Source: Cucumibacter marinus DSM 18995
Lineage (GTDB): Bacteria > Pseudomonadota > Alphaproteobacteria > Rhizobiales > Devosiaceae
Assembly: GCF_000429865.1 (NCBI RefSeq)
Contig: NZ_AUCR01000001.1
Coordinates: forward strand, 548,379-612,378
Direction of reading: 5' to 3'
Length of the DNA: 64,000 nt
Shown here: piece after piece, positions 52,114 to 60,384 of the stretch
Layout of the letters: every line of letters begins with the position of its first letter
How positions within the stretch are numbered: the first letter of the stretch is position 1
The notes under the pieces: model-generated
The model's database searches: none
The model's input: the letters and a program-made list of their open reading frames with translations, nothing else
Told to the model about the DNA's origin: nothing
Position numbers and translations under genes: made by a program

Positions 52114-53772
52114 ATGAGCGGCTCCTTCATCGCCGATCAGGGCATCAAACCCATGGTCACCGGCCAGCGTGCCGCGGTTTCGACCGGCAATCCGATCGTT
52201 ACAGGGGTTGCACATGACGTGCTCAAGGCCGGCGGGAACGCTGCCGATGCGGCGGTCGCGGCCGCGATCACGCAGGCAACGGTCGAGCCGCATCTGACCA
52301 GCCATGCCGGGATGATGACCTGCCTCTATTACGAGGCGGCGACCGGCAAGGTGCATTACCTCAATGCCACCGGCACACTGGCGCCGGATCTGCCCCCCTT
52401 CCGGCCCCTCAATGGCGTTGGCGGATTCGCCCCGCCGGGCCAGCCCGGGCCGCAGGCTGCTATCCCCGGTTTCATGCCGGGCATGGGGGCCCTGCATGAG
52501 CGCTTCGGCACGCGCGAATGGGCAGAGCTCGTGTCGCCAGCAATCGACTGGGCCGAAAACGGCCATCCGGTCTCGAGCTTCGAATATGGCGTCAATGTCT
52601 TCGAGATGCCGTTCTCGACCTATTTCCCCTCCTCCCGTGCGGTGATCATGCCGAACGGTCATCTGGTGCCCGTCGGAGAACGCATGGCCAATCCCGCGCT
52701 CGCCGAGACCCTGTCGGCACTGGCGGCGGAAGGGCCGTCGCTGTTCACCACCGGCCAATGGGCGCGCGACTTCGTTGCCGCGGGCAATGATCTCGGCTGG
52801 GGGGTGCGCCTCGATCACATGAGTGCCGTACCGCCACGCTGGGACGAGCCGATGCGGTTTGCCCATGGCGCGGACGAAATCGTCACCCTTTCCCCTCCCG
52901 AGCGGCAGGGCGTGTTCTGCGCCTTCACGCTTGGCGTCATGCGGGAACTGGGCGTAACCGGGATGGAGCCCTCCGGCGCCGATCATCTTTACTATCTCGG
53001 CCATGTCATGCGCATGGCCGAGCAGCTATGCGGCTTTGTGCACGATCCTGAGATCTTCGAATCCCCGGCTGCACTGGCCACCGATCCCGATTATCACCGG
53101 CAGATGGCCCGGCTCCTCAAACAGAGCCGCCCCAAATCCGATCTCAGTGAGCATATGCGCCTCACCCAGGGGCCGGTCGCGCAAACCGGCGCCGGCGTTC
53201 CCAAGCGCATGCGGCAACCTGCCGGGAGCTGCGAAATCTCGATCGTCGATGGGCAGGGAAACTGGGTCCAGCTGATGAACTCGCTGCAATCGGGCGGCAT
53301 TCCCGGCATGGCCGTGGGCGGTGTCGTGATGATGGGCTCGCATTCGATCGAAGCGATGAATTCGCATTTCGTCGGCTGGCGCGTGCCCGGCTCGCGCATG
53401 CGCTCGATTGTCGGCAATACCTTCATCATGCGCGATGGCGCGCCCCGCCTGTCGCTGGGAACGCCGGGCAATGTCTATGCAACCGTGGCCCAGATGCTGA
53501 TCAACATTCTCGATTTCGGCATGACCCCGCCCGAAGCTTCCGATGCGCCGCGCGCCCTGCCGCTCACCGAGGACTACCGGCTCGAGGTTGAAAGCCGGCT
53601 GACACCCGACGCCGTTGCGGGGCTAACCGCGCTGGGCATCGCCCTCACGCCGAGCCCCGAATGGGACTGGAACATGGGTTCGTTCCAGATGTGTTGGCGG
53701 GACGCCGAAACCGGCACCTTGTCCGCTCACGCGGATTTCCGACGCACAGGCGCCGTCGCCGGCATCGCCTGA
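52114..53772 (+). CDS. gamma-glutamyltransferase-family Ntn hydrolase
   Basis: A 552-residue homologue of gamma-glutamyltransferase, enzymes that cut themselves to expose a catalytic Thr. The large-subunit part is typical (KAGGNAADAAVAAAITQATV; PGFMPGMGALHERFG). At the expected cut site, normally Thr-Thr-His followed by a Ser, the text is AGSCEISIVDGQGN, so Ser372 takes the place of the nucleophilic Thr. The enzyme may still be active with Ser, and may act on a compound other than glutathione. No signal peptide is visible, unlike periplasmic GGTs. GAGGT precedes ATG 52114; a GTG two codons earlier is less likely. Last gene of the second transport transcript. Confidence 0.8.
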   Translation: MSGSFIADQGIKPMVTGQRAAVSTGNPIVTGVAHDVLKAGGNAADAAVAAAITQATVEPHLTSHAGMMTCLYYEAATGKVHYLNATGTLAPDLPPFRPLNGVGGFAPPGQPGPQAAIPGFMPGMGALHERFGTREWAELVSPAIDWAENGHPVSSFEYGVNVFEMPFSTYFPSSRAVIMPNGHLVPVGERMANPALAETLSALAAEGPSLFTTGQWARDFVAAGNDLGWGVRLDHMSAVPPRWDEPMRFAHGADEIVTLSPPERQGVFCAFTLGVMRELGVTGMEPSGADHLYYLGHVMRMAEQLCGFVHDPEIFESPAALATDPDYHRQMARLLKQSRPKSDLSEHMRLTQGPVAQTGAGVPKRMRQPAGSCEISIVDGQGNWVQLMNSLQSGGIPGMAVGGVVMMGSHSIEAMNSHFVGWRVPGSRMRSIVGNTFIMRDGAPRLSLGTPGNVYATVAQMLINILDFGMTPPEASDAPRALPLTEDYRLEVESRLTPDAVAGLTALGIALTPSPEWDWNMGSFQMCWRDAETGTLSAHADFRRTGAVAGIA

Positions 53773-53775
53773 CCG

Positions 53776-54975
53776 CTATTCCGCTGCTGCGCGGTCTGCG
53801 ACGAGGCTGCCTTCCCCGATGCGGTCATTGGGGTGCAGAATCACCGGGGTGCCCTCTTCGATGGTTTCATCGAGCGCGGCGGTGTTTGCATTGCGCGGAC
53901 CCAGTTTCACCGGCCTCAAATGCGCCGTGTCGCCCTCGACCGTGAACATCGCCCATTCGTCATTGTCGCGGAACAGCGCTGCCGTCGGCACCAGATAGGC
54001 ATCCTCGATCCGCTGTGTCTCGATCCGCACGAACACCCGATAGAGGTGGCCGAGGCTCTGCCATTCTTCCTTGGGTGTCGTGATATCGAGATGCACCCGC
54101 ACCCGTTGCTCCTCGATGCCGAGTGCGGAAACCTTGGTGAAGCCAATCGGTTCGATCCGCGTCACCTTGCCTTCAAGCACCGCATCGCGCCCCCAACCAT
54201 CGATGGTCGCCGGCGCGCCCGGAGTGACCTGCACCGCATCGGTCGAAAGCAGATCGACCACGACCTCGAGGTCACGGGGATTGCCGATGGACATCACAGG
54301 GCTGCCCGCGGCGATCGACCGTGAGCTGTCGCTGGCAATCTCGAGGATTTCACCATTGGCGGGCGAGCGGATCTCATAACGGCTGAGTTCCGGGGACACC
54401 CCGTTTGGCCCCAATAGCCGCGCCTCGGCCTGTTCAAGCTGGCGTTCGCGCATCGACAGCGCTGCCGTGGCATTGTCGACCATCACCCGGCGCTGTTCGA
54501 GCTGGGCGCGGGTCTGCGCGACATCGCGGGCCGTCACCAGCTCGCGCTCGAGCAGCGCGTTCATGCGGTCCATTTCACCCTGCCAGAATTCGAGGTCGGA
54601 TTTTGCGCCTGCCAGTTCGGCCCGGGCGGATCCCACAGCGGCCTCGGCGGCCCCGATGGATGCCTGCGCTTCCACGCGGCTGCGCTCGTCGAGGAATCCC
54701 GATTGCTGGGGGATGATGGTGGCGATCACCTCGTTCTCATAGACCGGATCGCCAACCTTGAGGGGAATGCGTTGCAGGTCGCCCGTTACCGGTGTCGAGA
54801 CCTGGTAGAGGTCGCGGATACGCACCAGCCCCTCCTCGTTGACGGTCACCGTCAGCGTGCCGCGCTCGACATGGCCGAGATCGACCCCGATGGGCTGTGG
54901 GCGGAACGCCCAGACCAGTCCCGCGCCGATGGCGGCGACAACGAGGACGGCGATGATGATCTGACGCCATTTCAT
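53776..54975 (-). CDS. periplasmic adaptor (HlyD/MacA-like)
   Basis: A 399-residue membrane fusion protein linking an inner-membrane exporter to the outer membrane. One N-terminal membrane helix (about residues 5-25), a lipoyl-like half (VSTPVTGDLQRIPLKVGDPV), a coiled-coil hairpin (about 95-190) and the second half (YEIRSPANGEILEI), then beta-barrel domains. It overlaps no gene but lies five bases after the permease gene in the same operon. Confidence 0.86.
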   Translation of the reverse strand: MKWRQIIIAVLVVAAIGAGLVWAFRPQPIGVDLGHVERGTLTVTVNEEGLVRIRDLYQVSTPVTGDLQRIPLKVGDPVYENEVIATIIPQQSGFLDERSRVEAQASIGAAEAAVGSARAELAGAKSDLEFWQGEMDRMNALLERELVTARDVAQTRAQLEQRRVMVDNATAALSMRERQLEQAEARLLGPNGVSPELSRYEIRSPANGEILEIASDSSRSIAAGSPVMSIGNPRDLEVVVDLLSTDAVQVTPGAPATIDGWGRDAVLEGKVTRIEPIGFTKVSALGIEEQRVRVHLDITTPKEEWQSLGHLYRVFVRIETQRIEDAYLVPTAALFRDNDEWAMFTVEGDTAHLRPVKLGPRNANTAALDETIEEGTPVILHPNDRIGEGSLVADRAAAE

Positions 54976-54979
54976 CGGG

Positions 54980-57343
54980 TTACTCCCGGGTTTTGAGGAC
55001 TGCGATCATGTCGAGGCCGGACACACGCCGCTGAACGACAAAGGCGGAGACGGCGGTGGCCGCCATAACGACGAGCGCCGCTTCGGCATATGTGGCGGGG
55101 CTGACATAGAGCGGGATGCGGAACAATTCGCTTGTCAGCCCTTCGGAGACCGCGGCGGCCATGCCGTAGCCGAGCAACCACCCCACAGGAATCGCGATCA
55201 GGGTGAGAAGGATCAGTTCGCTCAACAGGATGACCGAGACTTCCGCCTTTGTGAAACCGAGAACCCGGAGGCTTGCCAGCTCACGCGCGCGCTCGGATAG
55301 CTGGATGCGCATGGAGTTGTAGACGACGCCGAAAACGATCACGACCGACAAAAGCACATAGACGGCGCGGCTGATGCCGAGGTTTTCGCCAATGGTTTCC
55401 CTGAAAAGTCTCAGGGATTCCCGTTGCAGTGTGATACCCGCAATCACCGGCAGCGCCTTGACCGCGGAATAGAGCTCATCGGTCTTTTGGGTGTCGAAAC
55501 GCAGATAGGCGCCATTCGCCAGAGGGCCCTCGCCAAGGGCCTGGTTGAGAGCGCCGATCTCCATATAGGCGCCAACCCCCATATATTGCTGCACGATCGC
55601 GGAAACCGGCAGGAAGATGGTCTTGTCGCTGCCATCGAGCAGCTCAATTTCCACCCGGTCGCCTCGGCCCACATCGAGCAGCTTGGCCATCAATTCCGAA
55701 AGCACCAGCCCGCTCTCCGGCAGGCCGACCGGGTCGAGATCAAGGTCGATGACCCGGCTGAGATCGGCATTGGCGAGTTTGCCGGTTATCGCCGCGCGCT
55801 TCTGCTTGCGCCCGTTTTTGAGCTTGACCGGCACTGTGCGGTACGGTTCGACCGTCATCACACCGGGCAGGCGGCGAACGCTTTCAAGGCCGGTGGGGGT
55901 GACAGGTTTGGCGAAGACCAGGCTCGCCTGTTGCCGATCGGCGCGGAAATAAGTCGCATCGATCATGAACTCCATGGAATCCCCGGAGAATTGACCACCG
56001 ACAAGCAATCCGCCCGACAGCGCGATGCCGAACACCGTCAGCGCGCCACGCACGGGCCGACGCGACAGCGACCTCAGTGCCATGGTCAGGCCCTGTGGCA
56101 CATGCCGGGTGAGCCCGAGGCGGTCGAGGAAAAAGCGCTTGTACACCGCCGGTGCCGGCGGGGCCATGGCAACGGCGGGCGACAGGGCAACCGTCTGGCG
56201 CACGGCATGCAGGCTTCCCACCACCGCCGAAACAATCGCCGCGGCGCCGGAGATGGCGAACACATCGGGCCGGTCCTGGAACAGCAGGAACGGGAATTTG
56301 AAGAACTCCGCATAGACCACAGCAAGTCCGCGCGCGGCCCAGGCCCCGAACGCCCAGCCCAGCAGCGTGCCGCCCACCGCGATCAGCAGGCAGAACTTCA
56401 CATAGTGCCAGGCGATGGTCGCCGAGCGGTACCCAAGCGCCTTCAACAGGCCGATCTGCTCGCGTTCGAGCGCGATCAGGCGCGAAAGGGTCATGTTGAC
56501 GAGGAACGCGGCCACCCCGAGAAAGATCGGCGGCAGCACATAGCTCATCGCCTCGAGGCCGGTGAGTTCGGATTCAAGGAAGGCGTGGGAGATTTGCTCG
56601 TCCCGCCCATAGGCCCCCTGCCCGCCATAAGGCTCGAGGATATCGTCGATCGCATCGACCACGGCCGCCTGGTTCGCGTTCCTGCCGAGCTTGATCGAGA
56701 CCGCGTTGAACGCACCGGTGAGATTGAAAGCCGCTGCCGCATCGGAATAGCGCATCCACACGACGCCGAAGCGCTTGTCGTCCGGCAGGATATCGCCGGG
56801 GCCGACCGAATAGATGAACTCGGGCGAGAGCACGAGACCGGTGATGGTGAGGGTCCGCTTGACCCCGCCCATGACGGTCGACAGCGTATCGCCAGGCTCG
56901 AATTCATGGGCGAGCGCAAAGGCCTCCGAGACGACGACCTCGCCCGCATGGGTGGGGTCGGGCAGCCGGCCCTTTTGCAGGAACAGGCGGTTGAGCGCGG
57001 ACTCCCCTTCATCGGGAATGGTCAGGATCTGACCGGCTGCCGGCTCCGTCATCCCTTCGATCTCGAGAACCGCTGTCTGCTGGATGCGTGCATCGGCCCG
57101 CGCCACGCCGGGGATCGCCTCGATCCGGTCAAACACGCCATTGGGCACGCGGGTTGCCCCGGCGAACAAGTCGGCAAAGCCATAGCGCTCGTAATAGGCG
57201 GCGCGGGTTTCCGAAAGCGCGCGATAGGTGCCGACGCCGAGCAGCAGCGTCATCACGCCGGCCGCCGCCACAAGCCCGATCGCGGCGGCCTGGGCCCAGA
57301 GCCGGCGATAGTCGCGCAGCAATTTGCGGTCGAGCATCTTCAC
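54980..57343 (-). CDS. ABC exporter permease, MacB/FtsX-like with two FtsX domains
   Basis: A 787-residue inner-membrane protein. A first helix (about residues 17-40), a periplasmic MacB-type domain, a group of helices (about 265-390, first FtsX domain), a second periplasmic domain (about 440-650), and the last helices (about 665-780, second FtsX domain). Such double-FtsX permeases work with a separate ATPase and an adaptor to move lipids, peptides or drugs. The start is GTG 57343 with GAGGTG upstream at good spacing; ATG 57337 is the alternative. Confidence 0.85.
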   Translation of the reverse strand: MKMLDRKLLRDYRRLWAQAAAIGLVAAAGVMTLLLGVGTYRALSETRAAYYERYGFADLFAGATRVPNGVFDRIEAIPGVARADARIQQTAVLEIEGMTEPAAGQILTIPDEGESALNRLFLQKGRLPDPTHAGEVVVSEAFALAHEFEPGDTLSTVMGGVKRTLTITGLVLSPEFIYSVGPGDILPDDKRFGVVWMRYSDAAAAFNLTGAFNAVSIKLGRNANQAAVVDAIDDILEPYGGQGAYGRDEQISHAFLESELTGLEAMSYVLPPIFLGVAAFLVNMTLSRLIALEREQIGLLKALGYRSATIAWHYVKFCLLIAVGGTLLGWAFGAWAARGLAVVYAEFFKFPFLLFQDRPDVFAISGAAAIVSAVVGSLHAVRQTVALSPAVAMAPPAPAVYKRFFLDRLGLTRHVPQGLTMALRSLSRRPVRGALTVFGIALSGGLLVGGQFSGDSMEFMIDATYFRADRQQASLVFAKPVTPTGLESVRRLPGVMTVEPYRTVPVKLKNGRKQKRAAITGKLANADLSRVIDLDLDPVGLPESGLVLSELMAKLLDVGRGDRVEIELLDGSDKTIFLPVSAIVQQYMGVGAYMEIGALNQALGEGPLANGAYLRFDTQKTDELYSAVKALPVIAGITLQRESLRLFRETIGENLGISRAVYVLLSVVIVFGVVYNSMRIQLSERARELASLRVLGFTKAEVSVILLSELILLTLIAIPVGWLLGYGMAAAVSEGLTSELFRIPLYVSPATYAEAALVVMAATAVSAFVVQRRVSGLDMIAVLKTRE

Positions 57344-57356
57344 CAGGACACCTCGT

Positions 57357-58064
57357 TCACCACGACACCTCGGAGGGTTTTAGTCGCTGCTCATTGCTTT
57401 TCTCGTCGACAATCTTGCCGTCGGCCATGAACAGCACCCGATGGGCGATGCGCTGGATTTCGGCATTGTGGGTGATCACCACCGTCGTCGTGCCAAACTC
57501 GTCGTTGATGTCGGTCAGCGCTTCGAGCACGGTCACCCCGGTCTTGCTGTCGAGCGCGCCGGTCGGTTCGTCGCACAACAGCACATTGGGCCGCTTGGCA
57601 ATGGCGCGGGCAATCGCCACGCGCTGCTGCTCACCGCCCGAAAGCTGGGCCGGGAAGTGATCCATGCGCGGCCCCAGCCCGACCCGGTCGAGCGCCTCCT
57701 CGGCTTTCATCGGGTTGCCGGCGATTTCGGTGACCAGCGCCACGTTTTCCCGTGCCGTCAGGCTCGGCACGAGATTGTAAAACTGAAACACGAAGCCGAC
57801 ATGCTCACGCCGGTAGCGCGTCAGCCTGGTCTCGCTCATGGCAGTCAGTTCGAGATCGCGAAAGAAGGCCTTGCCCGAGCTCGCCTTGTCGAGCCCGCCG
57901 AGAATGTTGAGAAGCGTGGATTTGCCGGATCCCGAATGGCCGAGCAGCACGGTCATCTCTCCACGAGGGAGCGACAGGGTCGTGCCGCGAAGGGCGTGCA
58001 CGGCCGTTGCCCCCGACCCGTAGGTCTTGGTCAGCTCTTCGGTGCGAAAGGCCGCTTCGCTCAT
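57357..58064 (-). CDS. ABC exporter ATPase (LolD/MacB-like)
   Basis: A 235-residue ATPase: [39 protein letters not shown] and VITHNAEIQ. Typical of the LolD/MacB/FtsE class that powers FtsX-like permeases. First gene of the efflux operon ATPase-permease-adaptor. Confidence 0.93.
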   Translation of the reverse strand: MSEAAFRTEELTKTYGSGATAVHALRGTTLSLPRGEMTVLLGHSGSGKSTLLNILGGLDKASSGKAFFRDLELTAMSETRLTRYRREHVGFVFQFYNLVPSLTARENVALVTEIAGNPMKAEEALDRVGLGPRMDHFPAQLSGGEQQRVAIARAIAKRPNVLLCDEPTGALDSKTGVTVLEALTDINDEFGTTTVVITHNAEIQRIAHRVLFMADGKIVDEKSNEQRLKPSEVSW

Positions 58065-58242
58065 CTCAGTGATCCCGTTTGCGAACCATAGCAGAGCGCA
58101 GCTGCGGTGCTAATGCCTTGACCAGGATCAAGTTTGCCAAAACGGTCAACGAGCGGGCCAATCCGGGCGCCTCAGGCGGTGAATTGGAGAAAACCGGCAA
58201 AGTCCCTTGCATCGCGCGGACGCTCGGGCTAAACGCGCTCTC

Positions 58243-58332
58243 GGAGAGGTGGCCGAGTGGTCGAAGGCGCGCCCCTGCTAAGGGCGTAGGCGGGGAACCG
58301 TCTCGAGGGTTCGAATCCCTTCCTCTCCGCCA
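58243..58332 (+). tRNA. tRNA-Ser (anticodon GCU)
   Basis: The 90-base gene has an acceptor stem GGAGAGG/CCTCTCC, D arm GCCGAGTGGTCGAAGGC, anticodon stem CGCCC/GGGCG with loop CTGCTAA (anticodon GCT in DNA), the long variable arm of class II tRNAs, T loop TTCGAAT, and an encoded CCA end. It reads AGC/AGU serine codons. Mobile-element genes begin right after it. Confidence 0.97.
58305..58332 (+). other. presumed attachment site at the tRNA 3' end
   Basis: The 3' end of a tRNA gene is the usual target for tyrosine integrases, and phage-like genes start about 370 bases downstream with an excisionase-type HTH gene. The partner copy of this tRNA end is expected at the far side of the element beyond the window. 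Inference only; the crossover is not visible. Confidence 0.35.
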
Positions 58333-58705
58333 TTCCCCATTGAAATATATAGATATTTTCCGGGAATTTGGCCCCGTCCCCACTTGGTTCCCACTTAACC
58401 TCGGGCCTTGATCCTGGCGGCGCTCTCAGCTTTGCCGGCTGATCCAGTGAGATGGGCGATTATGGGCTCGACGGTTAACCTCTTGACCATCGGCCCCGCG
58501 TCGGGCAACGTCATTGTGGTCCAGCATTGTCGCAGCTTGGACTCCTGCCTCGGGCGGAGACAAATAGAAACGTCACTGCCCAGCCACCATTGGTGGCCTT
58601 GAAATGTCTGCCCAGCCACCTCGGTGGCATTTTTGATTGATTGATGGACATGCGACGTCGCCGCGCCCTCGGGCGCAGGGTCAATTGGTCAATTGGGGGG
58701 CAGAA
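58333..58705. repeat. left end of the mobile element, with two 32-base-spaced dyad repeats
   Basis: No credible gene. Near the tRNA an AT-rich dyad AAATAT-ATAG-ATATTT (58343-58358), flanked by TTCCC/GGGAA, may act as tRNA terminator or core site, and two near copies of CCCCACTT/TCCCACTT follow. At 58576-58588 and 58608-58620 the 13-base CTGCCCAGCCACC is repeated exactly 32 bases apart, each running into a hairpin: GCCACC-ATT-GGTGGC (58583-58597) and GCCACC-TC-GGTGGC (58615-58628). The second is followed by ATTTTTG. These may be sites for the HTH protein or an early regulator. Confidence 0.6.
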
Positions 58706-58936
58706 ATGCTTTCTGAACACGAAGAAGACTACCTCGTTACGAGGCGCGGCGCCGCACGGAAGCGGCGCGCATATTCACCTGCTGAAGCAGCCGCCGAGCT
58801 CGGCATCTCGCGATCTCATCTTTATCGCCTGCGCAATGAGGGACTGATCAAGTTCTCCAAATTGCTGGGTCGTACTCTGATCACAGAGTCTGAGATCGAC
58901 CGCGTCGTGGCCACCCTCGAAGAGGAGGCCAAATAA
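58706..58936 (+). CDS. excisionase-type helix-turn-helix protein
   Basis: A 76-residue DNA-binding protein of the MerR/excisionase HTH type: YSPAEAAAELGISRSHLYRL then NEGLIKFSKLLGRTLI, with the wing and ITESEIDRVV. Such proteins direct excision or act as AlpA-like regulators in prophages and satellites. The start ATG 58706 follows GGGGGGCAGAA; a TTG at 58637 would add 23 residues. The stop overlaps the next start as TAATG. Its place beside the att site fits an excision or control role. Confidence 0.8.
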   Translation: MLSEHEEDYLVTRRGAARKRRAYSPAEAAAELGISRSHLYRLRNEGLIKFSKLLGRTLITESEIDRVVATLEEEAK

Positions 58937-59823
58937 TGCTTCACAATCTGAATTCTACGACCGAGCAGGTGCTTGCTCAGGCGCCGAAATCGGTGCGCAA
59001 ATTCATTGAAGACCGCATCGACGCCGACACCGCCATGAATGCTGGGGTGGGAGCGCTTCATGATCAGGTTATGGAGCGCGTGAGTTCGATTGAGAACATC
59101 AAGCGTGAGATCAATCACCTCCTGCGCTCAACTCCTCGCGCTGATGAATCTCGGGTCGACGAGCAGCGCAAGAAGCTTGAACTCAAGCAAGAGGAGCTCA
59201 AGCGCTATCGCGCGTCGCAGGCCGCTGCCAACGACAAATGGAGCGCATCCCAGCGGCTCACCGATAGGTTGATCAGTTGGCTGCGTGAGCAGAACCTGTC
59301 CAACCTCAAGGTGGTCGAGCCTAAGCTCAAAAAGGGCGACACGATTGAATCGGTCCGCGCCGAAATCGAGAGGCTCGATCTGGACGCTGAGCATGTGCGC
59401 CGCGCGCCACGGAACCGCACCGCCCTGATCCGTGAAATCTCGGCATCTGTCGATGCGATTGCGGAGCAGGGAGCACCCGGAATTGACCCTCGCATCCGCG
59501 ATCGTGATCCAACCGACTTGAGCAATCTGCTTTCAATGCAGCTCAACGGCGACTCTTTCATCGGCGACGGCGGGACCGCGTTTTTCGCCTGGCTCATGAA
59601 AGACGAGATCAAGGCGCGGCTTGTCGAATTGGTCCCGGCGGACGGTCCCGACGTTTTGACCGACGAGCAGCGCCTCAGCTCGTTGACGCAGATCGGCGTC
59701 GAGCGCCTCCGCCTCGAATATGTCGAGGAGCGGCTCATCCGCCGCGCTGAGGCGGAGGACCGGGTCGTTGTTCGGCGGGAGGAAGCATCTGCCTGCGCGA
59801 TCTTGCAGGTGGAGGTGTCCTGA
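58936..59823 (+). CDS. coiled-coil protein of unknown function (mobile element)
   Basis: A 295-residue protein with no recognised domain. Residues about 40-100 are strongly helical and charged (RKKLELKQEELKRYR), likely a coiled coil, and a second charged region (VESVRAEIERLDLDAEHVRR-like text) lies around 130-160. The C-terminal third has DEIKARLVELVPADG and VERLRLEYVEERLIRR. No membrane segment. It is coupled by one-base overlaps to the HTH gene before it and the zinc-ribbon gene after it. Confidence 0.7.
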   Translation: MLHNLNSTTEQVLAQAPKSVRKFIEDRIDADTAMNAGVGALHDQVMERVSSIENIKREINHLLRSTPRADESRVDEQRKKLELKQEELKRYRASQAAANDKWSASQRLTDRLISWLREQNLSNLKVVEPKLKKGDTIESVRAEIERLDLDAEHVRRAPRNRTALIREISASVDAIAEQGAPGIDPRIRDRDPTDLSNLLSMQLNGDSFIGDGGTAFFAWLMKDEIKARLVELVPADGPDVLTDEQRLSSLTQIGVERLRLEYVEERLIRRAEAEDRVVVRREEASACAILQVEVS

Positions 59824-60116
59824 TGAGTACCCGCATGAATTATCACCGCGCCCGGGGTCGGGCGCGGATGGCTTCGCACGGCTCAATGGACGTGAATGAG
59901 GCCGAAATCCCGGGGCGCTTTTACACGCCCCGGCCCCGCCCGTCTAAGGCTAGCCAGCGCGCAGGCCTTTCCGCCGCCATCGCGGCAGTGACGCGGCGCA
60001 TTGAATGCCAATCCTGCGGCCATTCTGCCTCGGTCGCCCTGCCGCCGGCCAAACTTGGTCGGCGGCTTCGGTGCTCCCAATGCGGCGAAACTGCGGGGGT
60101 GGTCAATGAGCTTTGA
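59823..60116 (+). CDS. small zinc-ribbon protein (mobile element)
   Basis: A 97-residue basic protein. The N-terminal half is Arg/Pro-rich and without likeness; the C-terminal half has two CxxC knuckles, ECQSCG and RCSQCGE, typical of a zinc ribbon as in Mu Com-type or transcription-related small proteins. It may bind nucleic acid. The start overlaps the previous stop (TGATG), and the 3' end overlaps the next gene by 11 bases. Confidence 0.68.
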   Translation: MSTRMNYHRARGRARMASHGSMDVNEAEIPGRFYTPRPRPSKASQRAGLSAAIAAVTRRIECQSCGHSASVALPPAKLGRRLRCSQCGETAGVVNEL

Positions 60117-60384
60117 TCTCAAGCATCCATTTCAGTCGCGTGGCCGCATGGTTCGACGGGTCGGCTTCAAAAAGCTGACCACCGTCAAGCTGGCAAAGGT
60201 CCAAAACCGGCAGGCTTGGACCATCCGCCGCCTCGGTCGCAACCTCTCCCATGACGAGATCGGGTGGATCCTGCTGGTCGAGCTCACTGAACTGACCAAG
60301 GCCGAGGTTGAGATGCTTCACCAAGTCGACGCCTCAGCGATCATCCGGGCACTCTCAATCAACATCGACAGGTTCAATCAATGA
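60106..60384 (+). CDS. possible tail-assembly chaperone (mobile element)
   Basis: A 92-residue protein: basic N terminus (GFKKLTTVKLAKVQNRQAW) then a helical part with LVELTELTKAEVEMLHQVDA and SAIIRALSI. Its position directly before a tape measure gene, and the 'LT-L-AEV--L---D' pattern near the end, resemble the small chaperones (P2 gpE / Mu gp41 type) that coat the tape measure. The likeness is weak; it may be something else. Ends in an ATGA overlap with the tape measure gene. Confidence 0.45.
   Translation: MSFDLKHPFQSRGRMVRRVGFKKLTTVKLAKVQNRQAWTIRRLGRNLSHDEIGWILLVELTELTKAEVEMLHQVDASAIIRALSINIDRFNQ

Noticed and set aside
58066..58383. Minus-strand 105-codon frame containing WRRGRDSNPRDG
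   Set aside because: It is the antisense of tRNA-Ser, a known artefact.
58395..58619. Minus-strand 74-codon frame at the left end of the element, considered as an integrase remnant
   Set aside because: No integrase residues are visible, it runs through the paired hairpin repeats, and there is no ribosome site; left as non-coding.
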